64,000 bases of DNA from Hyphomicrobiales bacterium (GTDB lineage: Bacteria; Pseudomonadota; Alphaproteobacteria; Rhizobiales; Rhizobiaceae): contig UEHQ01000017.1 in the NCBI GenBank assembly GCA_900489925.1, positions 186,001 through 250,000 on the forward strand, given 5' to 3'. The notes under the pieces were generated by a model, which saw nothing but the letters and a program-made list of their open reading frames with translations, did no database searches and was not told the DNA's origin. The position numbers and the translations under genes were made by a program. Shown one piece after another: positions 7,544 to 16,718 of the stretch. The first letter of the stretch is position 1. Each line of letters starts with the position of its first letter.

Positions 7544-8344
7544 TCAGACGCCGGCAATCCTGCGCAGATCGTCAATCGCGCCCGGTGACGCGGCAACGAC
7601 AGGCGAACCCTTGGTTAGCCTTTCACCCTCGGTCGGAAACGGATGGAACCAGCCGCCGGCTTCCTTGACGAGGCAATAACCGGCGATGCAATCCCAAGCA
7701 TGCATGTAGGGCTCGTAGTAACCGACCAGCCGACCAGCCGCCACATAGGCGAGCATGAGGGCGCCGGAGCCATTGCGGATGAAGTTGCCTCCCGCACTCA
7801 ACAGATCCTCGACTATCTTGGCGACCACAGCCGGCGTGACATGCGAGTTCGCGCCAATGCCGGTCACGGCGTTGACGATGGTGCGCGCCGGGTCGAGCAC
7901 AAGTTTCTTGCCGTTCAAGGTTGCTCCCATTTCGAAAGCGCCGGCGTAGAGTTCGTCATGGCATGGCGCGAAAATCACACCCACAACAGGCGTAGAATTG
8001 TGCAGCAGGCCGATCGAGATGCACCAGTTCGGCATGCCGTTGACGAACGGGCTCGTCCCGTCGATCGGATCGATGACCCAGGTAAACCCTGAGGTCCCGC
8101 TTTCCAGCCCGTATTCCTCGCCCAGGATGCCGTCGGTCGGATAAGCCTCGTGCAACCGCGCCCGAATCATCGCTTCAACCTCACGGTCGGCGATCGACAC
8201 CACATCCTGCGGATCCCTCTTGGTCTCGACGACAAGCGTTTCGCGGCGCTTGAAGTAGTCGAGCGCGATTGCGCCGGCTTCCCGGGCGACGGCGCTGGCC
8301 AGCGCAAGGCGGGCTTCAAGCCCTGGAACCACATGTGTCGTCAT
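7544..8344 (-). CDS. Inositol monophosphatase family protein
   Basis: A Mg2+-dependent, Li+-sensitive-fold sugar phosphatase of 266 residues. The metal-binding motifs are present: GEE near residues 75-77 (ILGEEYG), DPIDGT at 92-97, and the C-terminal WD in HAWDCIAGYCLVKEAGG. The substrate may be inositol phosphate, another sugar phosphate or PAP-like; the motifs do not decide. The frame runs 63 codons further upstream, but I use the ATG at 8344, which has GAGGAAG before it and begins at the domain. It is divergent from a LacI regulator, with two LacI-type operators between them, so it is probably repressed by that regulator. No transporter adjoins it. Confidence 0.93.
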   Translation of the reverse strand: MTTHVVPGLEARLALASAVAREAGAIALDYFKRRETLVVETKRDPQDVVSIADREVEAMIRARLHEAYPTDGILGEEYGLESGTSGFTWVIDPIDGTSPFVNGMPNWCISIGLLHNSTPVVGVIFAPCHDELYAGAFEMGATLNGKKLVLDPARTIVNAVTGIGANSHVTPAVVAKIVEDLLSAGGNFIRNGSGALMLAYVAAGRLVGYYEPYMHAWDCIAGYCLVKEAGGWFHPFPTEGERLTKGSPVVAASPGAIDDLRRIAGV

Positions 8345-8441
8345 TTCGATGCTTCCTCTATGATTTCTGTGATAGAAAATTGGCATGCCTTCGGCGGCTG
8401 GCGAGCGCGAGCTTAGCGTCTTGCCGAATGCTGCATCGGCA

Positions 8442-8541
8442 TTGCAAACGCGTGCAAGCCTGCCGAGCGGCGCACCATATGTCAACCTCTTCAAACCTGC
8501 ATGCAGCGACCGCCCACGTCGGTCATTGCACACACGTGCAG
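8442..8541. promoter_or_regulatory. Two LacI-type operators in the phosphatase/LacI intergenic region
   Basis: TTGCAAACGCGTGCAA (8442-8457) and TTGCACACACGTGCAG (8526-8541) share the frame TTGCA-N6-TGCA, an imperfect dyad of the type bound by LacI-family repressors. Their starts are 84 bp apart, an integral number of helical turns that would allow looping. The second ends 34 bp before the LacI start, the first lies 97 bp before the phosphatase start. Confidence 0.6.
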
Positions 8542-8575
8542 AATCGTTCAGATGTCGTGCAACGGGAGAACGATC

Positions 8576-9580
8576 ATGTCGTCCAAAGTGTTCGTTAGCG
8601 CACAGGAAGTTGCCGAAAGGGCCGGCGTCTCACGATCGGCGGTATCGCGAACGTTCACGCCGGGTGCAAGCGTGTCCGCCAGTACGCGCAAACGGGTGCT
8701 CGAGGCGGCCGAAGAGCTAGGCTACCACGTCAACCATCTCGCCCGCGGACTGATGCGCAACGAGAGCGGCATCGTCTGCCTCATCATCTCGGATGTCGCG
8801 ACGCCTTACCGGTCGGCTCTGCTGCGCGAACTGACGCAGCAGCTTCAGAATGCCGGCAAGATCGCAATGCTGATCAATACCGACCGTTCGGATGGCAGCG
8901 TCGATCGGGCGTTGCAGCAGGCGATCCGATACAGGGCCGACGCATCGGTTATTCTCTCCGGCCATCCTGACAAATCGATCACCCAGCTATGCCTTCGAAA
9001 CGGCCAACGGCTTGTCCTGATCAATCGCGATGACGACCAGCTGGGTCCGTTGAAAATAAACCTCGATGACGACGAGTCGGGCGGCAGGATCGCGACAGCC
9101 TTTGTCCGGGCCGGCTGCCGAAAACTCGCCTTTGCCAATTCCGAGGCGGGAACACCGAGCCTGATGGGACGGGAGCGGGGCTTCCTTGCCATGGCTGCCG
9201 AGCTCGGCATGAACGTCATCGTCGAGCGCTATGGCTGGACAGGGTATGAAGCCGGCAAGGTGCTGGCGCAACGCATGCTGACGCGCAGCGATCGGCCGGA
9301 TGCAGTCTTCTGCGCCACTGATCTTCTGGCCTGCGGCTTCATGGACGCCGCGCGCCACCAATTCGGCCTCTCGATCCCGGAGCAACTATGTATCGCGGGC
9401 TTCGACGACATCGAACAGGCCTCATGGTCTTCCTATAACCTGACGACCTTTGCACAACCGGTCTCGCAGATTGCAGCCCACACCGTCGAATGGCTGAGCC
9501 GGCCTCAAGAGGATGCCGGAGAACATTCCATCAAGCTGAAAGCAGAGTTGGTCTGGCGAAGCTCGATCCGGGGCGGCTGA
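8576..9580 (+). CDS. LacI-family transcriptional regulator
   Basis: A 334-residue LacI repressor. The N-terminal HTH is VSAQEVAERAGVSRSAVSRTFTP and the hinge LGYHVNHLARGLMRNESG leads to a periplasmic-binding-protein-like effector domain (about 64-334) containing VFCATDLLACGFMDAA and IAGFDDIEQA. I choose the ATG at 8576, with GGGAGA upstream, over a start 25 codons earlier because it places the HTH at the normal position. Two TTGCA-N6-TGCA operators sit in the divergent promoter, suggesting autorepression and control of the phosphatase gene. The effector is likely a sugar or sugar phosphate but is not identifiable. Confidence 0.94.
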   Translation: MSSKVFVSAQEVAERAGVSRSAVSRTFTPGASVSASTRKRVLEAAEELGYHVNHLARGLMRNESGIVCLIISDVATPYRSALLRELTQQLQNAGKIAMLINTDRSDGSVDRALQQAIRYRADASVILSGHPDKSITQLCLRNGQRLVLINRDDDQLGPLKINLDDDESGGRIATAFVRAGCRKLAFANSEAGTPSLMGRERGFLAMAAELGMNVIVERYGWTGYEAGKVLAQRMLTRSDRPDAVFCATDLLACGFMDAARHQFGLSIPEQLCIAGFDDIEQASWSSYNLTTFAQPVSQIAAHTVEWLSRPQEDAGEHSIKLKAELVWRSSIRGG

Positions 9581-9675
9581 CGCTGTGGCGGCAATGAACG
9601 AGCACATCGCAGCGCAGCGTAATCGCCGTTGCTCGTGGTTGCGCCGCCCCCGCAAATCGGACGATAACAAGCGTC

Positions 9676-12036
9676 ATGAATTCAGTCTTTTCGCGCGCGA
9701 AAATTGTCGACCATATTCTGGGCCGCCCTGAGCCGATCGTTGTTATCGAGGCTCCGGCAGGCATGGGCAAGTCTGTTGTCCTGCGCCAGATCGCTCAGCA
9801 AAAGCGGTTCAAGCTGCACGCCGCCGCAGACGCCCCGGACCTTCGCCTCGGCAAGACGGTGTTATGGGACATCCCGCCCCACGCGAGCGCGGGCGCATTG
9901 CCCGAATTGTTGGTTTCGGGCGAGTGCCGCATCATCATAGCGAAGCGGCCTGAGACGAAATTGCCCGGCCTCTCGCGAGCGCTTGCCTATGGCGCAGCCT
10001 ATGTCCTCGAGCCGGAGCAATTGCTCCTCTGCGATGAGGAGGCAGCCGAGTTCTTCGGAGCGGACAATGCCGCAGGCATCATGGAGGCTTCCGGTGGCTG
10101 GCCGCTGGTCGCATTTCGCGGCCTCGGTTCGGGCAATCTCTCGGTGTTCCTGCAGTCCGAATTCCTGGAAACCTTGCCGGATGAGCAACTTGTCGATCTC
10201 AAGCTGCTTGCGGGCGGCTCGGACTTGCCGATCCCAATTGCCAACCGGCTCTTTCCAATCGCGTCTATTGGTGAGAAGCGCAGGCTGCGATTGCGCGCAC
10301 GCGGACTTGGCGACCACCTGACATCAGCGGTCAACGCTGCAATCGCCCAACGCCTGCTCACCCCTGCCGGGGCAAACGCCATTGCGGAAACCTACGCGAC
10401 CCACGGCAAACCGGTGGATGCGATCGTCACCTACCAGCAGGTGGGTTTTCACGATAAGGCCTACCAGCATTTCCATCAGGCTGGCGGGCTGTTCTTTCTC
10501 TACTACCACGGCCCGGACGCGTTCGACCGGGTGCTCAGCGGCTTCCCTTCGCTATATGCGCATCAAAGCGAGGTGCTGGTCTTGTCGCTCGCCCTGCAGG
10601 CGTTGAAGCGTGGCGACATCTCCCGTGCCCGACGGCTGCTGGTCGACCGGTTCGGCGACTTCGCCAATGATTTCGAGGCGGTCTTCAGCCCGCGCTCGAT
10701 CTTCTCACGCGAGTTCCGGGAATTCCGCTTCCTGATGCTGATCTACGAGGACTACCAGTTTACCGAGGAGATGCTGAAGGCGCTCTTTGCGATCAATGCG
10801 GAGTTTCCGGGCGACGCACATCTGTTCCGAGGCAGTTTCTACAATTCGGTTCTCGAGTTCTACATAAGACGACGGCAGTTTGCCGAGGCAGAGGAGGTGG
10901 CACAGCGCGCGATGTACCACTACGAGTCGGCCAAGGCACCGATGCTCTGCTTCTATATCAGCTTGCATCAGGCGATGATGGCCTTGATGAAGGGAGATAC
11001 GGTCACCGCCCGCAAGCACGCCGGACTTGGCGCGAAAAGCCTGTCCGAAGTGCCGTTCGACACTCCAAACGACGTACGCCTGCAGACGCTGCTGGAAGCG
11101 TGCATCGAATATGAAGGCGGCCGCGCCGAGCCGCTGGCGCGCTTCCTGAACATCGAGATCGATGATTTCTCCCATGGCGAGATCTGGCCGAGCCTGATGG
11201 AATTCACGCTGCTCTACGGTAGCCAAGCCATGGCGACGCATTTCTCGCTGACGGCAGCGCGCGGCTTTCTGGAGCGGTGGCGGGTCTACCAGCTTTCCAA
11301 CCAGGCCTTTCAATCGATGGTCAGCATACGCGAGGCAATCGTTCTTCAGAATGCCAACCGGTGGACGGAAGCCGCCGTAATGCTGAAAACCGTGGAACTG
11401 CCGATCAATCGTGAGCGGATGGCGGCCAATCCGGATGCACTTTCACGCCTTCGCGACCGCGACGAAATCGGTCTGGCGCTGGCATGGCTGCGTCAGATGC
11501 TCCACGAGCAACCTGATATGCCGCAGTTGCACGACCTCCTCGAGGCCGCCATGGGGAACCTGAACATCACCGACCGGCAGCGATTGTGCATCGCGATCTG
11601 GCTGGCAAACCTCCACAAGCGTCGGCAGGACCTGACCAAAGCCCGCGCGGTCCTCCTGAGGCTATTCGAGGACGCAGCAAGGCTCGGCTCGATTGCGCCA
11701 TTGGCCGAGGAAAAAGTGTTCCTTGCCGAATTGCTCGACAACAAGCGGATCAGCGAGTTTCTCTCGGCTTCGTCCCCAGCCCGGCAGGTGATCCGGAAGT
11801 TGCGCGACAGCGGCCATCTTGCCCCTGCGTCTGGTGTGCGCAGCGAACTGTCACGGCGTGAGAACAAGATACTGGTGATGATATCAGAAGGCGCGGCCAA
11901 TAAGGCGATTGCCGCCATGCTCGGCGTCAGCGAGGCAACGGTGAAGTTTCACCTCGGCAACGTCTATCGAAAGCTCAACTGCAGGACACGCCAGGAGGCG
12001 ATCAGTACGGCACGCGCAGCAGGCATCGTCGGTTGA
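9676..12036 (+). CDS. LuxR/MalT-type large ATP-binding transcriptional regulator
   Basis: A 786-residue LAL-type regulator. An N-terminal P-loop (EAPAGMGKS, residues 25-33) begins a STAND-like ATPase module. A long helical middle with TPR-like character follows (for example FAEAEEVAQRAMYHYESAKA). The C-terminal LuxR HTH (about 727-780) reads LSRRENKILVMISEGAANKAIAAM and GVSEATVKFHLGNVYRKL. In MalT, inducer and ATP drive oligomerisation on directly repeated sites. It sits just upstream of, and in line with, the Dpp-type importer operon, whose leader contains a 12-bp direct repeat at 21-bp spacing. It is therefore the likely activator of that operon. The inducer is unknown. Confidence 0.9.
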   Translation: MNSVFSRAKIVDHILGRPEPIVVIEAPAGMGKSVVLRQIAQQKRFKLHAAADAPDLRLGKTVLWDIPPHASAGALPELLVSGECRIIIAKRPETKLPGLSRALAYGAAYVLEPEQLLLCDEEAAEFFGADNAAGIMEASGGWPLVAFRGLGSGNLSVFLQSEFLETLPDEQLVDLKLLAGGSDLPIPIANRLFPIASIGEKRRLRLRARGLGDHLTSAVNAAIAQRLLTPAGANAIAETYATHGKPVDAIVTYQQVGFHDKAYQHFHQAGGLFFLYYHGPDAFDRVLSGFPSLYAHQSEVLVLSLALQALKRGDISRARRLLVDRFGDFANDFEAVFSPRSIFSREFREFRFLMLIYEDYQFTEEMLKALFAINAEFPGDAHLFRGSFYNSVLEFYIRRRQFAEAEEVAQRAMYHYESAKAPMLCFYISLHQAMMALMKGDTVTARKHAGLGAKSLSEVPFDTPNDVRLQTLLEACIEYEGGRAEPLARFLNIEIDDFSHGEIWPSLMEFTLLYGSQAMATHFSLTAARGFLERWRVYQLSNQAFQSMVSIREAIVLQNANRWTEAAVMLKTVELPINRERMAANPDALSRLRDRDEIGLALAWLRQMLHEQPDMPQLHDLLEAAMGNLNITDRQRLCIAIWLANLHKRRQDLTKARAVLLRLFEDAARLGSIAPLAEEKVFLAELLDNKRISEFLSASSPARQVIRKLRDSGHLAPASGVRSELSRRENKILVMISEGAANKAIAAMLGVSEATVKFHLGNVYRKLNCRTRQEAISTARAAGIVG

Positions 12037-12087
12037 TCCGCCACCAATGGAGGGACGCAGGGTCCAGTTCTCTCTAAACTCTCTTTC

Positions 12088-12120
12088 AAAACCTATACCA
12101 TTTACACAAAAACCTAGACC
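12088..12120 (+). promoter_or_regulatory. 21-bp-spaced direct repeat, putative MalT-like regulator site
   Basis: AAAACCTATACC (12088-12099) and AAAACCTAGACC (12109-12120) differ at one position and are 21 bp apart, two helical turns. They lie 131 bp before the substrate-binding-protein start and 52 bp after the regulator gene. Direct rather than inverted symmetry is what a MalT-like protein would need. Confidence 0.5.
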
Positions 12121-12250
12121 TTCATGGCGTTGTCATGACGAAAAACCGCGTGCAATCTCCCCGAGACTTGAAGGGCTATGGTCCCGCAAGCGACCAAGCA
12201 CGACGGCCCGTCCAGGGTCGCACTGGGAACCCAACCAATCGGGAGACAAG

Positions 12251-13819
12251 ATGAGCAAGCTCAGGATTCTCGCAGCCACCGCCTTGGCCACGACGATGAT
12301 AGCCGGCACCGCAGGTTTCAGCGCCGCACGGGCCGAAACGGTTGTGACGATGAATACGGTGCAGATTTTCGGCACCATCGATCCGGCAAAGATCTCCGAC
12401 TACACCGACTACATGGCCGCCGTGAACCTCTATGACGGGCTGATCACAGTCGACTCAAAGGGCAACCTGCTGCCTGAGTTGGCGGAGAGCTGGACGGTTT
12501 CGCCCGACGCCAAAGAGGTGACCTTCAAGCTACGCGCGGACGCCCATTTCAGCGACGGCTCGCCTGTAACGGCCGCCGACGTCGTCTATTCCGTTGATCG
12601 TACGCTGCGGATCAACCAGGGGCCGGCGACCCTTTTCGAGGGCATTCTGAAACCGGGCTCCGTCGTTGCGGTCGATGACAAGACGGTCAAGTTCACGCTG
12701 GAAAAGACGTTCTCGCCGTTCCTGACCACGGTTCCGGCCATCTTCATCGTCAATTCGAAGATCGCCAAGGCCAACGAGGGTAGTGACGACGGCCAGACCT
12801 ATTTCGCCTCGCATGTCGCGGGTGCCGGTGCATATACGCTGAAGGACTGGGATCGCGGCGCGAAGATGACGATCGTTCGCGACAAGAACTACTACAAGGG
12901 CTTCGGCGAAGGTCCGATCGACGAGGTGCGCTGGATCGTCACCAATGACGAGGCAACGGTGCGCTCGCTCGCGGCATCCGGCGAGCTGACCATGTCGAGC
13001 CAGTTCCAGTCGCCCGAGACCTACAAGGCGCTCGAAGGCATGGGGCGCTTCAACGTCGTGACACAGCCGACCACCACGGCCTTCTACCTCAAGCTGAACA
13101 CCAAGGCTCCGCCGACCGACGACGTCCACATCCGCCGCGCGATTGCGCTCGCGACGGACTACAAGACGATCCGCGAAGTGGTCTTTCCCGGTGGAGAGAT
13201 GAATGGTCCGCTTCCGTCGGGCTTTGCGGATTTCTATGCCTCGGATCTGCCGGAACAGAAGTATGACCTGGAGGCAGCGAAGGCGGAGATCGCGCAGTCG
13301 AAATATGCCGGCCAGGAAATTCCGATCACACTCGGCTATGTCGCCGGAACCAAGTTCGAAGAAGAAATCAGCCTGCTGATGCAGGCCAATCTCGAGCAGC
13401 TCGGCTTCAAGGTCACCCAGCAGGCCGATCCCTGGAACCGCGTCACGGAAATCGCCTCGAAGGTCGAGACGACGCCAGCGGTCAACCAGATCTTCTTTGG
13501 CCCGACCTATCCCTCACCGGACTCCATGTTCTACGCACAGTACCACTCCAAGTCGGCCGGCACCTGGATGTCGATGGAGTGGCTGCAGGATCAGGCAATC
13601 GACAAGCTGATCGACGAAGCCCGCGAGACCGGCGACAGCAAGAAGCAGGCCGAGATCTATAAGGACCTGCAGCACAAGATCGTCGAGATCCAGCCCGACG
13701 TGTTCCTGCTGACCCAGAACGTGCAGCATGCGATGGACAAGTGCCTGACCGGCTTCAACGCCGTGCCCATGCAGTCCTTCGACTATGACTTCACGCGCTA
13801 TCACTGGACTTGCAAGTAA
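12251..13819 (+). CDS. Peptide-type ABC transporter substrate-binding protein (family 5)
   Basis: A periplasmic solute-binding protein of 522 residues in the DppA/OppA (SBP_bac_5) family. The signal peptide is clear: MSKLR, a hydrophobic core and cleavage near AARAET. The mature part has the family phrases LPELAESWTVSPDAKEVTFKLR and FSDGSPVTAADVVYSVDR. I start at ATG 12251, 4 bp after GGGAGACA, which creates the signal peptide; the frame is open 68 codons further up. First gene of a five-gene importer joined to hydantoinase-family and DUF917 genes, so the ligand may be a cyclic or modified amino-acid derivative or peptide (inference). Confidence 0.94.
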   Translation: MSKLRILAATALATTMIAGTAGFSAARAETVVTMNTVQIFGTIDPAKISDYTDYMAAVNLYDGLITVDSKGNLLPELAESWTVSPDAKEVTFKLRADAHFSDGSPVTAADVVYSVDRTLRINQGPATLFEGILKPGSVVAVDDKTVKFTLEKTFSPFLTTVPAIFIVNSKIAKANEGSDDGQTYFASHVAGAGAYTLKDWDRGAKMTIVRDKNYYKGFGEGPIDEVRWIVTNDEATVRSLAASGELTMSSQFQSPETYKALEGMGRFNVVTQPTTTAFYLKLNTKAPPTDDVHIRRAIALATDYKTIREVVFPGGEMNGPLPSGFADFYASDLPEQKYDLEAAKAEIAQSKYAGQEIPITLGYVAGTKFEEEISLLMQANLEQLGFKVTQQADPWNRVTEIASKVETTPAVNQIFFGPTYPSPDSMFYAQYHSKSAGTWMSMEWLQDQAIDKLIDEARETGDSKKQAEIYKDLQHKIVEIQPDVFLLTQNVQHAMDKCLTGFNAVPMQSFDYDFTRYHWTCK

Positions 13820-13830
13820 CAGGAACGACG

Positions 13831-13866
13831 GATCCCGGCTTCGCATCCATAACCGAAGCCGGGATC
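13831..13866 (+). terminator. Hairpin between the binding-protein and permease genes
   Basis: GATCCCGGCTTCG (13831-13843) pairs perfectly with CGAAGCCGGGATC (13854-13866) around a 10-nt loop, 11 bp after the binding-protein stop. No T-run follows. It probably stabilises or partly terminates the transcript so that binding protein exceeds membrane subunits. Confidence 0.6.
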
Positions 13867-13924
13867 GGGCGGGCAACAGCAAGGTAAAGGCCAACAGTTT
13901 GCGGCGGCAACGCCAGGCAATGCT

Positions 13925-14989
13925 ATGGCCGATTTCGCAGGCATCCAACAACAAGAGGTCGGTCAGTTGGAGTTCCTTCTCTTCCTCCTTCGGCGCGTGG
14001 CATGGTCGCTTCTGGTCCTAGTCGGACTGTCAGTGGTGATCTTTGCCATTGCGCGCGGCATGCCCGGCGATCCGGCTCGGCTCGCCCTTGGACCCCGCGC
14101 CACGCAGGAGCAGGTGGATCAGCTCTCCCACAGCCTCGGCCTCGATCGGCCGCTCTACGAGCAGTATGGATTGTTCGTCACGGGACTGGCCAAGGGCGAC
14201 CTGGGCAAATCCCTGCTGACCGAGCGCCCTGTCAACGACGACATCCGCGACACGTTCGCGGCGACCTTCGAACTCGTCCTCTTCACCATCACGATCGCCT
14301 TCGTTGTCGGCGTGCCGCTTGGCGTCGTCGCGGCTCGGTGGAAGGACAGGTGGCCGGACAATCTGGTGCGGATAGTCGCCATTGTGTCCGCCGTGATGCC
14401 GAGCTTCTTCCTGGCGTTGCTGCTGCAGATCCTTGCCGGCTACGTGCTGCATATCCTGCCAACCACCGGTCGCCTGCCGCCGAACATGGTGTTTTCACCT
14501 GACATAACCGGCCTGATCACCATCGATTCCATCCTCAAGGGACGGTTCGACGTATTCGGTGAGGCGATCCGTTATCTGCTCCTGCCGTCAATTGCGCTCG
14601 CGGCGGCGACAATGGGCCAGATCGCCCGCATCACCCGCGCGTCGATGATCGACGTATCGAGCCAGGATTACATCGAGGCAGCCCGTGCCTTTGGCGTGCC
14701 GGAACGGATCCGGGTCTTCAAATACATGCTGCGGCCGAGTTTCGTGCCGCCCATGACGATCATGGGCCTGGAATTCGCCTCCATGATCGGCAACGCCTTT
14801 GTCGTCGAGCTGGTCTTCTCCTGGCCGGGCATGGCTGCCTATGGCGTCAGGACTATCATCCAGAAAGACCTGAATGCCGTCATGGGCGTGGTCATCGTCT
14901 CCGGCGTATTCTTCGTCGTCGTCAATCTCATCATCGACGTTCTGGTCGGCTTCGTCGATCCCCGCGTCCGCATCCGGGGGCATCGCTGA
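13925..14989 (+). CDS. Dipeptide-type ABC transporter permease (DppB-like)
   Basis: Inner-membrane permease with the DppB pattern: a first membrane helix (LLVLVGLSVVIFAIARGMPGDPA), a periplasmic loop, then about five further helices. The EAA loop for the ATPase is EAARAFGVPERIRVFKYMLRPS. The ATG at 13925 gives 354 residues, longer at the N-terminus than usual. A TTG at 13967, preceded by AGAGG at 13955-13959, gives a 340-residue protein beginning MEFLLFLLRRVAW, which looks more like DppB, so the start is uncertain. Its stop overlaps the start of the next permease (TGATG). Confidence 0.93.
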   Translation: MADFAGIQQQEVGQLEFLLFLLRRVAWSLLVLVGLSVVIFAIARGMPGDPARLALGPRATQEQVDQLSHSLGLDRPLYEQYGLFVTGLAKGDLGKSLLTERPVNDDIRDTFAATFELVLFTITIAFVVGVPLGVVAARWKDRWPDNLVRIVAIVSAVMPSFFLALLLQILAGYVLHILPTTGRLPPNMVFSPDITGLITIDSILKGRFDVFGEAIRYLLLPSIALAAATMGQIARITRASMIDVSSQDYIEAARAFGVPERIRVFKYMLRPSFVPPMTIMGLEFASMIGNAFVVELVFSWPGMAAYGVRTIIQKDLNAVMGVVIVSGVFFVVVNLIIDVLVGFVDPRVRIRGHR

Positions 14990-15876
14990 TGGCCAAGCTT
15001 GAGACCTTTGTCGCCGAGCCGGCGCGCCTGTCGAATGCCTATCAGAACTGGTACCGCTTCTCGCGCAATCCCACGGCCGTGATCGGCGCAGCGATCGTCA
15101 TCGTCTCGATCCTCGCGGCCATCTTCGCGCCCTACATCACGCCTCATCCCGAGCATGTCGGCGCGGTGGTCAATTTCCGGGCCCGGCACCTGCCGCCATC
15201 AACTGAATACTGGTTTGGGACCGACAATGTCGGGCGCGACATCTTTACCCGCGTGATCTTCGGAATGCGCATATCCCTGCTTCTGGCGCTTGTCGTGCTG
15301 GGCACCGCCGTTCCCTTCGGCACGATCATGGGCCTTCTGGCCGGCTACTTCGGCGGCTGGGTCGAAACCGTGATCATGCGTCTCACCGACATCGCGCTTG
15401 CCATTCCGCCACTGGTCATGGCGCTCGCAGTCGCGGCAGTGCTCTCGCCGGACCTCATCAATTCCATGCTGGCGATCGCAGCCCTCTGGTGGACCTGGCA
15501 TACACGTCTGATCTATTCGATCACGCGCCAGCTCCGGACGCAGGAATTCGTTGAAGCAGCAGAAACACTCGGAGCATCGAAGTTCCACATCCTGTTCCGG
15601 GAAATCCTGCCCAACTGTGTCTCGGCACTCGCCGTGAAGACATCACTCGATTGCGGCTTTGTCATTCTCGTCGGCGCCTCGCTTTCCTTCCTCGGTCTCG
15701 GCATCCAGCCGCCAACGCCCGATCTCGGCACGATGGTTTCGCAAGGATCCGCCTTCCTGCCCGACTACTGGTGGGAATCGATCATGCCCGGCTGCGCGAT
15801 CCTGTTCATCGCCTTGGGCTTCAACCTTCTAGGCGACGGTCTGCGCGATCTTTTCGATGTTCAGGAGATCAAGTGA
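14989..15876 (+). CDS. Dipeptide-type ABC transporter permease (DppC-like)
   Basis: Second inner-membrane permease, 295 residues. The DppC features are an N-terminal helix (AVIGAAIVIVSILAAIFAPYI), the loop motif WFGTDNVGRDIFTRVIFGMR, and the EAA motif EAAETLGASKFHILFREILPN. It ends LGDGLRDLFDVQEIK. Its start overlaps the DppB-like stop by 1 base and its stop overlaps the following ATPase start by 1 base, so the subunits are translationally coupled. It pairs with the DppB-like protein to form the channel. Confidence 0.95.
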   Translation: MAKLETFVAEPARLSNAYQNWYRFSRNPTAVIGAAIVIVSILAAIFAPYITPHPEHVGAVVNFRARHLPPSTEYWFGTDNVGRDIFTRVIFGMRISLLLALVVLGTAVPFGTIMGLLAGYFGGWVETVIMRLTDIALAIPPLVMALAVAAVLSPDLINSMLAIAALWWTWHTRLIYSITRQLRTQEFVEAAETLGASKFHILFREILPNCVSALAVKTSLDCGFVILVGASLSFLGLGIQPPTPDLGTMVSQGSAFLPDYWWESIMPGCAILFIALGFNLLGDGLRDLFDVQEIK

Positions 15877-16718
15877 TGGATGCGCTTCTTTCCGTTCGCG
15901 ATCTCTCCGTCGAATTCTCGACCTATGGCCGCACCAACAAGGTGCTCCACAATGTCTCTCTCGACGTGCCTGCCCGTTCGCAGGTGGCGCTGGTCGGCGA
16001 AAGCGGCTCGGGCAAAACGGTGACGATGAAGGCGATCATGGGTTTGCTGCGTGAGCCACCCGCGCGGATCACCGGCGGTCGCATCCTCTATGACGGTGCA
16101 GATCTTTTGACGATGCCGGCCGCCGAACGGTTGAAGCTGCGCGGCACGGCGATGTCGATGGTCTTCCAGGACCCGATGAGTTCGCTCAATCCTGTTTTCA
16201 CCATCGCCGACCAGATGGGGACGATTCTGAAATATGCCGACAGACGCCTCGGGCGCAGCCGTTCCGGCCGCGAGCGAATGGCGCGGGTGCACGAGGTCCT
16301 GACGCAGGTGCGCATGCGCGACCCGGAACGAATTTCGGCATCTTATCCGATCCAGCTCTCCGGCGGCATGCGCCAACGCATCCTGATCGCCATGGCGCTG
16401 CTCAGCGAGCCGAAGCTCCTGATCGCCGATGAACCGGGCACGGCGCTCGACGTCACGACGCAGGCTCAGATTCTCAAACTTCTGAAGGATCTCGTGGAGG
16501 AGCGGGGGCTGGCACTGCTGATGATCACCCACAACCTCGGCGTCGTCCGCGAGACCTCGCAACACGTCTATGTCATGAACAAGGGGGTCGTGGTCGAGCA
16601 GGGACCAACGAGCGCCATCTTCGACGCACCGAGGGATGAATACACACGCGGCCTGATCGCCGCGGTGCCGCGCCTGACAGGCGGAACCTCGTTCGGCGCA
16701 CGGGAGCTTGGCGCATGA
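15876..16718 (+). CDS. Dipeptide-type ABC transporter ATPase (DppD-like)
   Basis: Cytoplasmic ATPase of 280 residues. Walker A is GESGSGKT (about 39-46), the signature is LSGGMRQR, Walker B is LLIADEPGTALD and the switch histidine is in MITHNLG. The oligopeptide-transporter C-terminal extension is short and lacks the cysteine-rich iron-sulfur-type tail seen in many DppD proteins. The ATG at 15876 overlaps the upstream stop (TGATGG); the open frame to the left is only the shadow of the permease gene. Confidence 0.94.
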   Translation: MDALLSVRDLSVEFSTYGRTNKVLHNVSLDVPARSQVALVGESGSGKTVTMKAIMGLLREPPARITGGRILYDGADLLTMPAAERLKLRGTAMSMVFQDPMSSLNPVFTIADQMGTILKYADRRLGRSRSGRERMARVHEVLTQVRMRDPERISASYPIQLSGGMRQRILIAMALLSEPKLLIADEPGTALDVTTQAQILKLLKDLVEERGLALLMITHNLGVVRETSQHVYVMNKGVVVEQGPTSAIFDAPRDEYTRGLIAAVPRLTGGTSFGARELGA

